Shown here: in pieces, positions 1 through 11,200 of the stretch
Position numbering within the stretch: position 1 is the first letter of the stretch
Layout of the letters: each line of letters starts with the position of its first letter
Source: Amoebophrya sp. AT5.2
Lineage: Eukaryota > Sar > Dinophyceae > Syndiniales > Amoebophryaceae
Direction of reading: 5' to 3'
Length of the DNA stretch: 20,143 nt
Assembly (NCBI GenBank): GCA_005223375.1
Contig: RXOD01004591.1
Span: forward strand, 1-20,143
Translations under genes and position numbers: made by a program
The notes under the pieces: generated by a model
Databases searched by the model: none
The model's input: only the letters and a program-made list of their open reading frames with translations
Told to the model about the DNA's origin: nothing

Positions 1-2441
1 GTGCGCTGGGTTTGTTCGTGGCCGACGAGGACAAAGTCCCGCACGTGACCACGTTGTTCGACTGGGGGAGGAGCGAGCTGAACACACCTTTAATCCAAAG
101 CCAACTGACGGAGGAGGAGCGGGAGAGCCGGGTGTTGTATTGGAGGCTGTACCTGCAGGCGCTGGGCCGGTTAACCTTCGAGATGGCGCGGCACTACCTG
201 CACCGGTTCGGGGCGAAACGCTTCCTTTTGGTGGAACTGGTGAAGCTGCACGGGATGGTGCCGGAATCCGTGCAGCGGTACGCCGTGCTGGACCTCACAA
301 ACATCGCGATGGGAACACAGGCTGGCATCAATAAATCGTCAAAGGAGGTCGTCGTCGCGTTGCTGCCGCACTCACGAAGAAGCTCCGCCTCCACTGCGTC
401 GACGGAGGAACAACTAAGACTAACAGCAGCTCCGCGGTCCACGTCCTCGGATGGTACAACCGCAACCGCAACTCCCGACACGGCGGTGCAGCTGCGGTTT
501 TTCGCGTGTCAGCCGGAGCGGCGCGTCGCGTTCGAGGTGTCGCGATTCTCCACCGACGTGCGGCGGTTCGCGTCCGACGAGCACCAGCTGCAGTTTCTGC
601 TGTTCGAGGACGAAGCGTCGGCCTTAAGCTACGCTACCGAGCGCCCCGAGGACCACGCGAAGATAAGGGGCCGCGTGTACACGAAACTCTGCACGGGGAA
701 GGTGCGGGCGGCGGCGAGGCTGGGCAGGAAGTACGAATTCGCGTATGTGGAGGAGGACAAAGACGAAGACGCCGCTGATGAAAAAGAGGGTAAAAACAAA
801 ACGCCTGATCGTCCGTCTGCGATCACGAAACTGCGCGAGGACCGCGCCGCGGCGCGGATTCAGGCGCGCGTGCGGGGGCAGCGGGCGCGCGGCGCGCTGC
901 GCGGGGAGCAGGAGGCGGCGGTCAGGGTGCAGGCGGCGTACCGGGGCCGGAAGTCGCGTTCGGAAATCGACGGGCAAAAGACGGCGGCGACGAAAATCCA
1001 GGCCGCGCAGCGCGGAAAAAAGGAGCGCTCGGCGCTGCGGGAGCAGCAGGAAGAGGGTCTGCGGGCGCAGGTAGAGGCGGCGGAACAGGGGGCGGCGGTC
1101 GTGAAAATCCAGTCCGTGCACCGGGGAAATGCGGACCGAAAGGCGGTGGAACAGGAGCGGGAGGCGGGGATGCGCGCGGCGGCAGAGGCCCGGGAGCAAG
1201 AAGGCGCCGCGACGAAAATTCAGTCGGTGGCGAGGGGGAACGCAGTGAGGAAGGAAATGGAGGAGAAACAGGTACGTAGATTGTTTGATGATACCTTAAA
1301 TCGCAGAAGCTGAAGCATGATATCAGCATTATTTGTGGTTTTTGTAAAATGAAAATCGAAACAACAATAAATACAGCTCGGCGGCATGTCCGAGCATGAG
1401 GATCTAGGCGCGTCGGACATCGAGCTCGAGGGAACCTCCGACCAGAAGAGGGAACCGCCGCAGCCGCGACAAGTGCAGGGGGAGCACACGCAGAGGCCGC
1501 CGTTCGAGCTAGACGAGCTCCTGTCGCACTCCAACTCGATCTCGCCGGAGGACCTGCTGCTCGAAGAAGTGGATATAATCGAAACCGAGGGGGATGGGGA
1601 AAGCGAAAGCGGGTCTCAGTCTCACTCGTCGTCAGAAGTTGTTTTTCGGGCGAAGCGCAACCAGGGGTCCTTGTTCGCGGAAAAGGAGGCCGCGGCGGAG
1701 GAGGACTGTGAGTTCCACCGGTTCTACGCGGGTCTGCGCGAGTGCTTCTCGCCGACGAAGAAACCCCGACGGCTGTCCTTCGACGAGGACGGCAGTCCGT
1801 GGAAGCGAAACCTCGACGCCCGGTGCAGAAATAGATTGGGGGGTGCAGAGGCGGAGGGGGAGGAAAATTTATTTGGAGGTGCTTTTGAGGAAAACTTCTC
1901 GCGAGCAGGCACCTGCGAGGGGGGACTGGTAAAGGACGAGCGGCTCATGGCGCCGAAGCAGCGAGCGGCTCGTGGCCCCGATTACTCCGGCGCCAGGGAG
2001 GACCCAACTGCCTCGACCTTCCTGTTTTACGCCGATCCGCCGCCACCGGATGCGCGGCCGCCGCCGGCGGTACTGAAGCGGAAGCTGCGCAAGTTCGAGT
2101 TTGTTTGCATCCCGCGGACGGAGACGGTTTTGGAGCAAATTTTGAACGTGGACCAAGCGGAGGTGCTGAAAAGTGGACTTGTTGTAGCTCCCACATCTTC
2201 TTCAGCGACGGGTTCATCAGTTTCAGATGAAGAGGTGTTCTTGGCTTCGGTGCTGCCAAGTCCGTTCCTGGCGCCGGACGCAACGCTGACGCGGAAAGCC
2301 AGTTTCGTGGTCGAGAAAATTGCGGACTTCGAAGAGGGATTTCTGTACGACGGGACGAACGTGCCTGGGAGGTACGACTTGGATTATTCGAAGCGAAAGG
2401 AGGGGTGTTGTGGGAAGAGCGGGAAGAAAAAGAAGCATTAA
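1..2441 (+). CDS. IQ-motif (calmodulin-binding type) protein, 5' partial
   Basis: The frame is open from the left edge (first codon at base 3), so the N-terminus is missing. Exons are 1-1271 and 1377-2441, joined in phase 0 by a GT-AG intron (1272-1376, 3' end ATAAATACAG); about 777 residues are visible. Residues about 1-250 form an alpha/beta-looking region I do not recognise. Five IQ-like motifs follow, with core I/V-Q at residues about 286, 309, 332, 369 and 406 (for example ARIQARVRGQRARG and TKIQAAQRGKKERS). IQ motifs bind calmodulin or EF-hand light chains, so a calcium-regulated scaffold or cytoskeletal role is plausible but inferred. Exon 2 encodes an acidic Ser-rich tail with a basic patch (TKKPRR) and ends in a Lys-rich stretch. 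Alternative: exon 2 starts its own gene at ATG 1386, since without splicing exon 1 reads to a stop at 1313. In-phase joining favours one gene. Confidence 0.72.
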
Positions 2442-3037
2442 AATAATGAAGCTGGGGAGGGCCGATGAAAGCTAGATTGAAAAATTGAGGTACCAAGTAC
2501 GAAATGAAAATCTAATCGCGAGAAGACCTCCGCAAGAAATCGCCTTACTGCCTGTAGATCTGTTTTGCTCACTTAATTTCTGCGTCATTTTTCGAACTTG
2601 CTGAGCCCGAGCCGCTCGACCTATGATCAACGCTCGGAGAATCGACTGTACCCGTCCGTGTAAAATTTCCGCAAAAGTGGATGCAAAAAAAGATGCAGAA
2701 GGGCCGTGACAAACGCCCAGCTTCAAGCGGGCCGACATTTCGTCCTTCGGCGGACAAAGATGTTGAACAGCACTTGAGCGCCGATAGTATTCAAAACGGA
2801 TGGCGTCGTGTCAGGAGGGAATTGTAGGATTTTGGCTCGAGGACTTTTCGGGATTTGTCGTATCGAGAGAGCTCCAAAAAATTGGCATGCGGCTTTTAGC
2901 GACCACTCACGGCACACTTTGCTTGCTTGATATCGAGGTACTTAGTGGCTTGCCCTTGCCAGAAGGAGCAGAGAAAGACTTAAAAGACTCAGCGAACAAG
3001 AAGCTTGACGTTTTTATTCATCGCCCCCAACGAGATC
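2442..3037. other. Intergenic spacer with possible 5' leader of the coiled-coil gene
   Basis: No convincing gene lies here. The longest + strand frame (from 2800) runs out of frame into the next gene and looks like leader sequence. Minus-strand frames at 2472-2917 are short and have no recognisable composition. The only notable item is a spliced-leader-like string at 2822-2841, listed separately. Confidence 0.5.
2822..2841 (+). other. Possible degenerate dinoflagellate spliced-leader relic
   Basis: The bases TTGTAGGATTTTGGCTCGAG match the 22-nt dinoflagellate spliced leader at about 16 of 21 positions with one gap, including GTAG and an unbroken ATTTTGGCTC. It sits about 200 nt upstream of the ATG of the coiled-coil gene, in the right orientation. 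In dinoflagellates such relics mark mRNAs that were copied back into the genome. A chance match is possible in 20 kb. Confidence 0.3.
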
Positions 3038-6000
3038 ATGGCGGCGGACGTGGAGGCTTTGAAGCAGGAGAACTACCAGCTGCAGCAGTACGCCGACAAG
3101 GTGACACGGGAGCTGCAGCGCCTCGTGGAGCAGCACCAAAAGTCCGGCGGCGGAAATACTTCCACGTCTGCTTCTACTGCCGGAAATGCAAATGGGGGAA
3201 AATCTGCGGTGCCGCTGCCGCCCTGGGCGACGAACGTGCAGTTGATGAGTCCTCTGATCCGCGTGTACGATGAGCGCGTGCGGGAGCTGGAATCGGTGCT
3301 GGGGAAGTCGGCGGGCCTGGCCGAGCAGGCCGCGGCGTTGGTGAACGAAAACGAAACGCTGCGCGAAGAGCTGGTGCAGAAAAGCGAACACATCGCGCAG
3401 CTGCAGAGCAGGGAGTTCCTCGGTATAGATACCTAGGATTTGCAGCACTCATGTAAGTATGTTGTTTGTTGTTGTGTAAGCATCTAAGTAAGAAAATACT
3501 CAGGCGGTTCCTCTGCGTCGTCTTCCGGTGCTGGCGGGCTCGCTGCGGTCCGGTCGCGATTTGAGGAGGAGCGCGACGAGCTCGACGCGCTGTACAAGAT
3601 GTCGATTACTGCTCGATAAAAAATGCATTGTCCCACCTCGACGCATCCTTTATACAAAACGGCCGGTCGCGTTTTTGGCCCAAAGTTCCCGTGCATGATC
3701 GAACAGAGGGATGCCACCCCTTCGCGAACAGCTAAAACGGGGCTCATACTCCCGCACTGATATGGCTCCTCTTCCCGGACTGCCCCGACACTCTCTCCCC
3801 CCCCGATGCCCCAAAACACATGGGTCGCGCCTCCTGGCCATCGCGCCATCCTAGGGTCGGTCGCTCGTGTCGCTCGGTTTTTTTGTACACGAAGCTAAAG
3901 TAAGTAGATGCACAATGCAGTTTTTCACCCCACTCTAATCCGATGGAGCAGAACGAGGTGCTGGCGCAGCAGAACGTTTTGCTGAAGACGCAGATCGAGA
4001 AGATGCAGGCTCGGTGTGAAAGCCTGGAGAACCAGAATTCGGTCTCGAACAAGAAGGCCAGCGCCGCCGAGGAGGTGGACCGCATGCGCAGCGCGGCCGA
4101 AGCGCAACTGGACCAGACACGGAAAGAGCTGGGCGCGCACAAGGAGCAGCTGAAGACGGTATCGGAAAAGCTGAAAGAGGCGAGGAACCGCGAGCACGAT
4201 TGGGAACAGAAGTACGCGCTCTTAAGGGAGGAGAGCGACGAGCGCGTGGATAGGTTCAGAAAGTTTCCAGCTGGTAATCACGAGCAAGTGGCAGATATTG
4301 ATGCTAGAGTAAGCAGCACTTCTAGGCAAGGGGGCGGTGGTCCGATGGTTGTAGGTCTCTAAATGTAATTCGATGGCAGGAAGAGGATGCGCGGATGTAG
4401 TCTGGAGACCATATGGGAAGCCGACCAAAAGCATCGAATAGATCTAGGCTGAGAAAGCGACTGTCGGACGCCCCCAAAGCAGCACGGAGGATGACACTGT
4501 GACCACTGGTATCGGTCCTAGAGTTTTCATTCTTCTCGCGGCTTCTTCCATAAAAAACGGATACACGCGTAGTAGGTTCTTGTCGGAGCAGGAGGTAGGT
4601 CAGACGATGAAATTGATAAAAGAAATGCCTTGCGAGGATCTGTAGGCCTGTTTTAGTAATATACTTTCTCTGACTTTCGGGCGGTTACCCGCTGGGGCGG
4701 CCACAGTGGAGCGGATCAGCACGGAGAACGGCGAGAACCTGAAGCTGTTTCAGGAGGTGGGCGAGGAGCTGGCGGACAAGCGGAGCAAGTTTCTGGGGCT
4801 GGAGCGGGAGAACGTGGAGTTGTCGGAGAAGTACCAGAAGGCCCGCCGCGAGGCGGATTAAGAAGAGGATCAACCCATTTTCCTGGACATCCCGGGGGGG
4901 TGGGGGTCTTGTAGGGAGTTGGGTAGGAGGTGGTGTGATAAGTATGATGCGTCACGGGGTGGCTTGTATCTCGTCTCATATATTTGTCTTGTGTTAGTGT
5001 TTGGTCTCGTATTCGGTCAGACGGTGCTCCTTTCAGCCACAGAGCATAGGCAGAACAAAACGACGGGCAGGATGCAGCAAGAACCGACGGCGCCCAGACT
5101 GTTGAGTGGTCTCGTATTTTGTCGGTCCCGAGGCAGTCGGCGAACCATCTACCCGGCGGAAACAATTGCCGCCAAAAATGGGTTTTTCATCGCCCTCTAA
5201 GCGGACGCTGCGAAGAACGAGGCGCAGAACATGCTGGTTCTGATGGAGCAGCTGGAGAAAAAACAAAAACAAACAGCGGCCACGAACGCGGACCAGAAGG
5301 CGAAGCTGGAAGTCCTCGAAAAAGACCTCGCGGACCTGCTGCTGGAAAAAACAAAACTGGAAGCCGTGGAGGGAGCAGCGAAACAAAGCGCAGACCTGGC
5401 GGAAAGACGCAAAAAAGAAGAAGTGGAGGTAGAGTGCCAGCTACTTTGTTTTTGTACTAGCCTTGATCAGTTGGTACTGGTAGCCATGAAGTATTCAAAT
5501 TCCACCGCTCACCAGGTGATGCTGGAGGACGTGAGGCGCGCCACGGAGGGGCAGCTGGAGACGCGGCAAAAGCGTGTCGACGAGCTGGAGGACCAACTCT
5601 CAAAAGCCAGCGCCCTCACCCTCGACCTCCAGACGAAGTACTGTCGTGAAACTTCCACCTATTGAACCGATGTAGTTGTCGAGGACGATGTGTAAATATG
5701 CAATAGTTTACTAATGAGGACGATCCTCCCCAGGTACGACTTTTTGGTGAAGCAGCAGGGTCACGACCAGAGTGCTGCTGAGGCCAGAATAGCTCTCGCC
5801 GAGAAATCTGTGACGCACCTGCGGAACGACGTCGAGGATCTCCACCAGAGACGAATAACGCTGGAGAAAGAGGTCCTACGGTTATATTCGAATCGTAGAA
5901 TCGTAAATGGCATTTCCATTTCTCGATAGCCGACGTGCTCCACCTCCTGTACAGCTTATACGAAAACGCTCCGCAGGTGTTCGAGAAGTCGAAGGAGGTT

Positions 6001-6608
6001 GCTTTGTTGCAGGACAAGCTGCAGGAGACGGCGCAGGCCCAGTCGCGGAACCTGCAGCGGAGCACGGAGATGAAGAGCGAGCTGACGAGTTCGTTGGAGA
6101 ACTTCCGGCAGAAGCTGCTGGCGACGGAGGACACCCGCGCCGCCGTGGAGCAGCAGAACGACGGCCTCGGCAAGCGCGTGGCCGCCCTGCAAAAGGATTT
6201 ACTCGCGAAGGAACGCGAGTACCAAAGCATCATCGACGACGAAAGGAGGAAAGCGGAAACGGAAAAACAAGGCCTACTAAACAAAATGAAGGCGCTCGCG
6301 GTGAAATCGAAAGCAGGAGAACAAAGAGCAATAGAACTGCTAAAGGTAGAAGTATTAGACATTTGTAATGGGAGAATCGGCCTACGCACGTCGCAGCTCC
6401 ACCACCTCCAACCAATACAAATAGTTGTAGTACCAGTACAACTTTTTACAACTGTACTTGCTACTTCTAGGTGCAAGAGGAGCTGCGGACGCGGTGGCAG
6501 GAGGAGCTGACTTACGAGAAGCGCGCACTAGAGGAGCAGGTGGACAAGCTGAAGAAGCAGTGCCTGCAGCTCCGCATGGGCGCCGTGCTCAACAAGCGGG
6601 GATCCTAG
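3038..6608 (+). CDS. Long coiled-coil protein, nine exons
   Basis: Reconstructed exons: 3038-3422, 3504-3601, 3946-4250, 4711-4857, 5206-5428, 5516-5637, 5734-5872, 5977-6345, 6471-6608; total 1926 nt, 641 residues, ending TAG. The start is the first ATG of the heptad-rich frame (MAADVEALKQENYQLQQYAD). Nearly the whole protein is Glu/Lys/Gln/Leu-rich coiled coil, interrupted by Gly/Ser linkers near residues 48-65 and 129-145. It ends with LRMGAVLNKRGS. Introns 1 and 5-8 are GT-AG (81, 87, 96, 104 and 125 nt). Introns 2-4 (344, 460 and 348 nt) keep the frame when cut at direct repeats GATG, GTGGA and GCGGA; for intron 2 a GT-AG alternative exists (3601-3920). I cannot name the family. Coiled coils of this kind are typical of cytoskeletal, basal-body or tethering proteins, which is only an analogy. 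Confidence 0.8.
3602..3945 (+). mobile_element. TIR-bearing intron (family A introner) in coiled-coil gene
   Basis: GATG occurs at 3598-3601 and 3942-3945. Inside it the ends are inverted: 3602-3631 and 3912-3941 (30 nt each) share GATTA, then AAAAA, then TGCATTGT (3624-3631, complement at 3912-3919). Removing one GATG copy plus the insert joins ...LYKM to EQNEVLAQQN in frame. A GT-AG alternative (3601-3920) is also in frame but adds FSPHSNPM to the coiled coil. A related copy begins near 20042. Confidence 0.7.
4251..4710 (+). mobile_element. Non-canonical intron flanked by GTGGA repeats
   Basis: GTGGA lies at 4246-4250 and 4706-4710. Cutting between them joins DERV to ERISTENGEN in frame within the coiled coil. 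The nearest AG (4705-4706) is one base out of frame, so a GT-AG cut here fails. Imperfect inverted ends are visible: CCAGCTGGTAA at 4267-4277 against the complement of 4685-4695 (CCAGCGGGTAA). These resemble the CCAGCGATGGTAA core of the family B elements in genes C and E. Confidence 0.65.
4858..5205 (+). mobile_element. TIR-bearing intron flanked by GCGGA repeats
   Basis: GCGGA lies at 4853-4857 and 5201-5205. The insert starts TTAAGAAG and ends CCCTCTAA. Its ends are inverted over about 30 nt, including perfect AACCCATTTT (4872-4881) against AAAATGGGTT (5175-5184), 14 and 16 nt from the borders. Cutting between the direct repeats joins ARREA to DAAKNEAQNM in frame. Without the cut the frame stops at once (TAA at 4859-4861). 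No usable GT lies at the 5' border. Confidence 0.75.
5429..5515 (+). other. Short GT-AG intron, stop-free and a multiple of three
   Basis: The 87-nt segment has GT-AG ends in phase 0 and no in-frame stop, so unspliced RNA would stay in frame. Its translation (CQLLCFCTSLDQLVLV...) is hydrophobic and Cys-rich and breaks the heptads on both sides, which is why I call it an intron and not coding. Confidence 0.6.
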
Positions 6609-8211
6609 CCTGTACCTAGCTCATATGACTAACACAGTTAGGCTGTGGATCCGATGGAGTCCAGCAGCAGAACTGAAACGGCTGCTGCTGCTGCTGCTGC
6701 TGCTGCATAAAGTCATGATCTGCAGCTGAAAGGGACAGGCTTTTGCTCAATAAAAAAACCACGGCAAAGAAACGCGAACAAAAACAGCGATCTTCTGAAG
6801 ATTTTTCGTGCCGATGAGAATGAGATGCGTTCTTCTTTCTGCCTCCGTGTTGCGTGGACGAAAAACCAAGTTGTCTGTTTCCGGGCGGTCGGACGGAGTC
6901 AATTCTTGTGCGCACTATCGATCCCAAGATGATCATCAGTTGCAGATGAGATCATCTTTGTTTACCGTTGCCTCTTGAGTGACTTGTTGGAAAAAAGCAC
7001 GGATTCTTCCCTCGAGGTTCGTTCTTCCCTGAGTACTTTTCGGAAAGCGCCCCCGCACACTGCAAACAACTGAATACGCAACTTACTCCCCATTCTCCTA
7101 TCAATCTACTTTGCCTTTCTCTTTGACACAACTCGCTCTGACCACCACATTTCGACGGGTATCAGCGTAGTAGCAGCGTTGTGGTGTGACACTTCGTCCT
7201 CGCCGCCTTTCCTTTGATTTTCAGTTGGTCTACAACTACATCTGGCCCCTCGAACTCTCAGGATGAAGCTGCCATTGTCAGTTTAGATGTACTTAGTTAT
7301 AGCTGCGAAGTTCTCTAGCTCTACCACTAGCTCTGTCTACCTCTACGGTCTCTATTTTTTCCCAATCGTCTCCATTCCTTTTCCTACACTTACTGTGTCC
7401 CCTCGTGGTATCTATTCCAGTATCGCTTCATCGCTTCACGCTCACGCCGATAATTTCTTTTCCTCCATTAGCATCAAGCACATGACATGACATGCACCTG
7501 ACTACAACCGGATCGGGATCTCAACATTCCAGTCTTGCGCCGAGAGCAAGCTGCACCCGGACCGGGGGCAGGAGTCTCGAGAGGCGCTCTAGGGTTTAGG
7601 GCTCTTTGGTGTCATACGACGTCCGCGCCTGAGGCTCGCTCCTATGGTTCAAGGGGCGGCGCCAGCGGCCAGGCAGGATTTCAAGTGCGCGAGCAAGTAT
7701 GAACGCCGACCACTGCGATCGAGCTCGCACGATGGTCATCCGTCCGGCTCACACTGATGCCGACGAAGACGCTGACGCCAAGACGAAGCGGAGGAACTTT
7801 GTACTACGATAAAGCAAACCGAAGAAGGGCGGCGCGCTCTTGTTGGCGACGCCGCCATATCATCGCAACGCCGACGGCCACAGTCGACGCGAACAGCGGC
7901 GCGCTTCTTGGGAAAGAAAAGCACCCTTGTAAGGTCGGAACGAAGCCGCGCAGCGACGAGGCGAACCGCTGCCGCTGCTGCGACCAAGACGAAGCGCGCT
8001 GCTCTCGCGCATGTAGAAGCGGAAACGGACCGCATTCGCTGCCACAACAAGTGGGTCGCGTTCGACCCGTTCAGGTTCCACAGGACGGAAACGCACGGCG
8101 GGGATAGGTGGGTGGCAACGTGCTACACGCATGACCCGAGCACGACTCTCCTCAGTGACAGAAAAAAGTAGACCTTCGGCAGTTTTTCCGGAAAAACGAC
8201 TTGCGCCCCGC
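6609..8211. other. Intergenic spacer, no supported gene
   Basis: It holds a CTG microsatellite (6681-6706) and a pyrimidine-rich stretch (about 7080-7480) whose small + frame at 7287-7490 looks like low-complexity sequence. From about 7690 GC rises and three + frames overlap. One stop-free stretch (about 7908-8171) ends in RIRCHNKWVAFDPFRFHRTE and has no ATG. It could be leader sequence or a missed 5' exon of the finger gene, but I cannot support a join. Confidence 0.45.
6681..6706. repeat. CTG trinucleotide microsatellite
   Basis: Between eight and nine uninterrupted CTG units follow a short CAGCAGCAG (6663-6671), so the tract can fold back on it. It is outside any gene I support. Confidence 0.9.
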
Positions 8212-11200
8212 ATGTCGTTCAAAAATTGGTCGGACGAAGAGCCGGACGCGGTGAAGGGCGTCGAGGGGCTGCGGCCGGGGCCAGCGAGGGTTCCGCCAAG
8301 GAAGCGGCGGGATCGAGAGCCATGTCGTACAGGCGGCGCGCGCACCCGCGGTATCGAGACGGGGAAAGACAGGAAGACCGCACTGGACGCGCTTTTACGA
8401 AGATGCTACGAAGAAACGGCGAAGACTCGGCGGAGGACAACGGCCGCTGAGGAAGAGAGCCTGCCGGCAATAGTAACTGAGGAAGAACTGCAGCAGCTGC
8501 GGGAGAAGGTAGCTGTTCAGAATCAATGAGGAAGAACAAGGCTCGCTTCTAGGTAGCCATGGCTTAAACTATAACGTATCTATAAGCACTATCTCTATCG
8601 AACACAACTACAGATATTTGAGGAGGGCGACGAATACGCGCAGCGTTTGCGTGACATGCGGCGGAAGGTGGAGGCGTCTGAAGCTGATCGCCGGGCAGCA
8701 TTTGAGAAAGAACTGAACTACCACGGTGGCGGCGGCGGCAACGGCCCCCGATTCCAGGGCTGCCCGGAACTTGTGGAAAAGCAGAAACGGGAGAAGGCCT
8801 ATGCGGACGAGCTTAACGAGAAGATACGGGAGGCGGAGACACAGCACGGGTTCGTGGTACTGCCAGAGGTGCCACGAACCCGTGGCGTGTCTCAGCCTCC
8901 TCTGTTCAAACTGGAGCATCAGCGCCCTCTGTTCAAACTGGAGGCGTGGCTTCCGGAGTACGACGCTACGGACGATGCCTTAGCCTTCGATGGACCGCGA
9001 ACGCAGTACGTCTGGAACGAAATGCCCAGGAGGCTTTGGTGCCATGTGTGCGCGCGAGTTTGCTGGGCGGCAAATACGGGGACACCTTGGGACCCTGAGA
9101 CGAGTGTCGGAGACCAAAACGGCGACGGGGGCCTACTTTGTCCAAACGTGGACGGCACCGTGGCGGCGATTGAGGCACACATCAAGAGTGGGGAGCACAT
9201 GAAAAGTCTGCAATGGGAAAAACAATATCTGCGAATGAAGGATACAGCGTTGGAAAGCCCCGCGTGGCAGCACGAAATTTCGGAAGTGCTTCGCGTCACG
9301 TATCCGGCCGCCCGGTATCCGGAAGAACAAGATCGCTACAAAGACCAGGGAAAGAGGAGGAAGTCGCGACCCCCGGTTCACCTTGAGCGCGCGAGTAGTT
9401 CTGTTGCCGAGAGAACGGCGAGGGCTGGAGCTTGGCGCGGGGCGGCTGGTGACGATTCCCCAAGTCGCAGTAGTGAAGAGAGCGGGGGGAGCGGGAGCAG
9501 TGGTAGCAGATCTTCTAGTACAAGCAGAAGCGGTGCTGGTGGCGCCGGGAGCCGCCTTTTCCGAGGCGCTTCAGGCGAACGGGGTAGTGCCTCTATTAAC
9601 GAGAAGAGCAACTCCGCCAACTTCTACCACGGCAACCCGATTCCGATCCCGAACCGCAATGATGACGCGAAACTGAGCACGGACGAAAAGAAGTTGCCGG
9701 CCCCCGCGCGAACTGTTTCGCGCCGGTCTTCCGACGGAAGGTTCGACGTGCGGAAGCCGCATCGGCCGCCCGACGTTTTGCCAGACTTCGAGCATTGCTA
9801 CGACGCCGGTACGTGGATCCTCGACAAGGATGTGTACGAGGTGGCGGGGCTGCTTGGTTATGTCGGGACCAGCGATGGTAAGTAAGCAAGTGGCAAGTAC
9901 TTTTACTGCGTAATATGTTCTCTTAGCGATGGCGGGTGCCGATCAAGGCGCTCGGAACCGCCTCCGGCGCGAGCGCCGGGCGGCTTCAGAGATGCCCCAT
10001 TGTCGGAGTAGATGGGAGATGAGGGCGGGGGGTAGGGTGGGGGGTACGACGTCAGAACATGAGCCACCACCCCGGCGGGAGGCTGTAGTGAAAAGCCACT
10101 GACAGCAATGGTGATAAGTCTTGAAAGCAGGGCAAAACGTCGCGCCTAAGGGTGCGACTTGGTGCCAGCTGCAGGGGGTTGCAGAGCTGTGGGCGCCAGT
10201 CGTCCTGCCGATCGCGGCTAGCCGCTTTCCTGTTCCATTTTTTCCTGTTCCTATGTATTGCCAGCCTCTTCCTAGCACAACCTACCAGTACAAAAGGGGA
10301 CTCCGAAGAGCCCCCCAAAAAAGTCAGTTACCACTTGTCTACTTACCATCGCTGGTCCCTCCATATTGGTGAGAGTAAGTGGATCCGGTGCCGCGTGTGC
10401 CCCCGGGGGAAGCGGGCGGACGCCGGGCACGTCGCGTCCGAGGAACACAAACGGCGCGCGGGGGAGCGCAGGCAGAGCAGCGCGTTCCAGAGGCAGATCG
10501 CTCTGCTCCCGCGCAATCAGCGGGCGTGCCCGGACGAGCAGCGCCCCTGGCTCATGTTTTGCCCCGAGATTGATGCCGAGGAGGACGGGGATGCGGCGCT
10601 GAATCCGGGGGCCGGCGCTGACAGGCGACGCTGGAAGTGGGTTCTGCGCTGCTTGCTCTGTGAAGACGGGGGAGAGAAGAAAAAGGGCCTGGCGAAGTAT
10701 CCCGAGGCTAGTTTCAAGGACGGGGCCGCGCCGGTACTCCTACGCACTTTCTTTCCTCTCGCTTTTGTGCCTTCGCTGCCCGCGGTGCTTGCGGTTCCAG
10801 TTCCACTCCCTTCCATTGTACGGGAATCCCCATAGGTCTCTTGTTACAGCCTCTGTAGTATTAATTTACTCTCTCATTCTCATTGCACCCATGGTCGTCC
10901 CAGCATCAATTCCAAACGAACCAGTTTTCTGATGAGTGCAGCGCCCGACTATAAATACAGGTGTACCCCTTTGGCAACGCGCTAGCCGACCACGATGGTG
11001 ACCAGGATGGCCACACTGCCGGCCCGAAGAAGCACGACAAGAAGCTGAAGATGTACCTGGAGGATGTGGCTGCGACCGTTAAGGAGATGCAAAAAGCGCG
11101 CAAGTTTATCAAGGAGGAGGACCCGGACCCCTGGCGCCTGGCGGTGTGGGAAGTCCGCGGCAGGGGCCCGAAGATTGCGGCGCTGAACGAGTCTGACTGG

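Noticed and set aside
2800..3273. 157-residue + strand frame starting MASCQEG
   Set aside because: From 3038 it is a shifted reading of the coiled-coil exon; before that it has no features.
6616..6936. Minus-strand frame with polyglutamine
   Set aside because: The Gln run is only the CTG microsatellite read backwards; the rest has no coding character.
7590..7601. TAGGGTTTAGGG, like the TTTAGGG telomere repeat
   Set aside because: Fewer than two units, isolated in a spacer; expected by chance.
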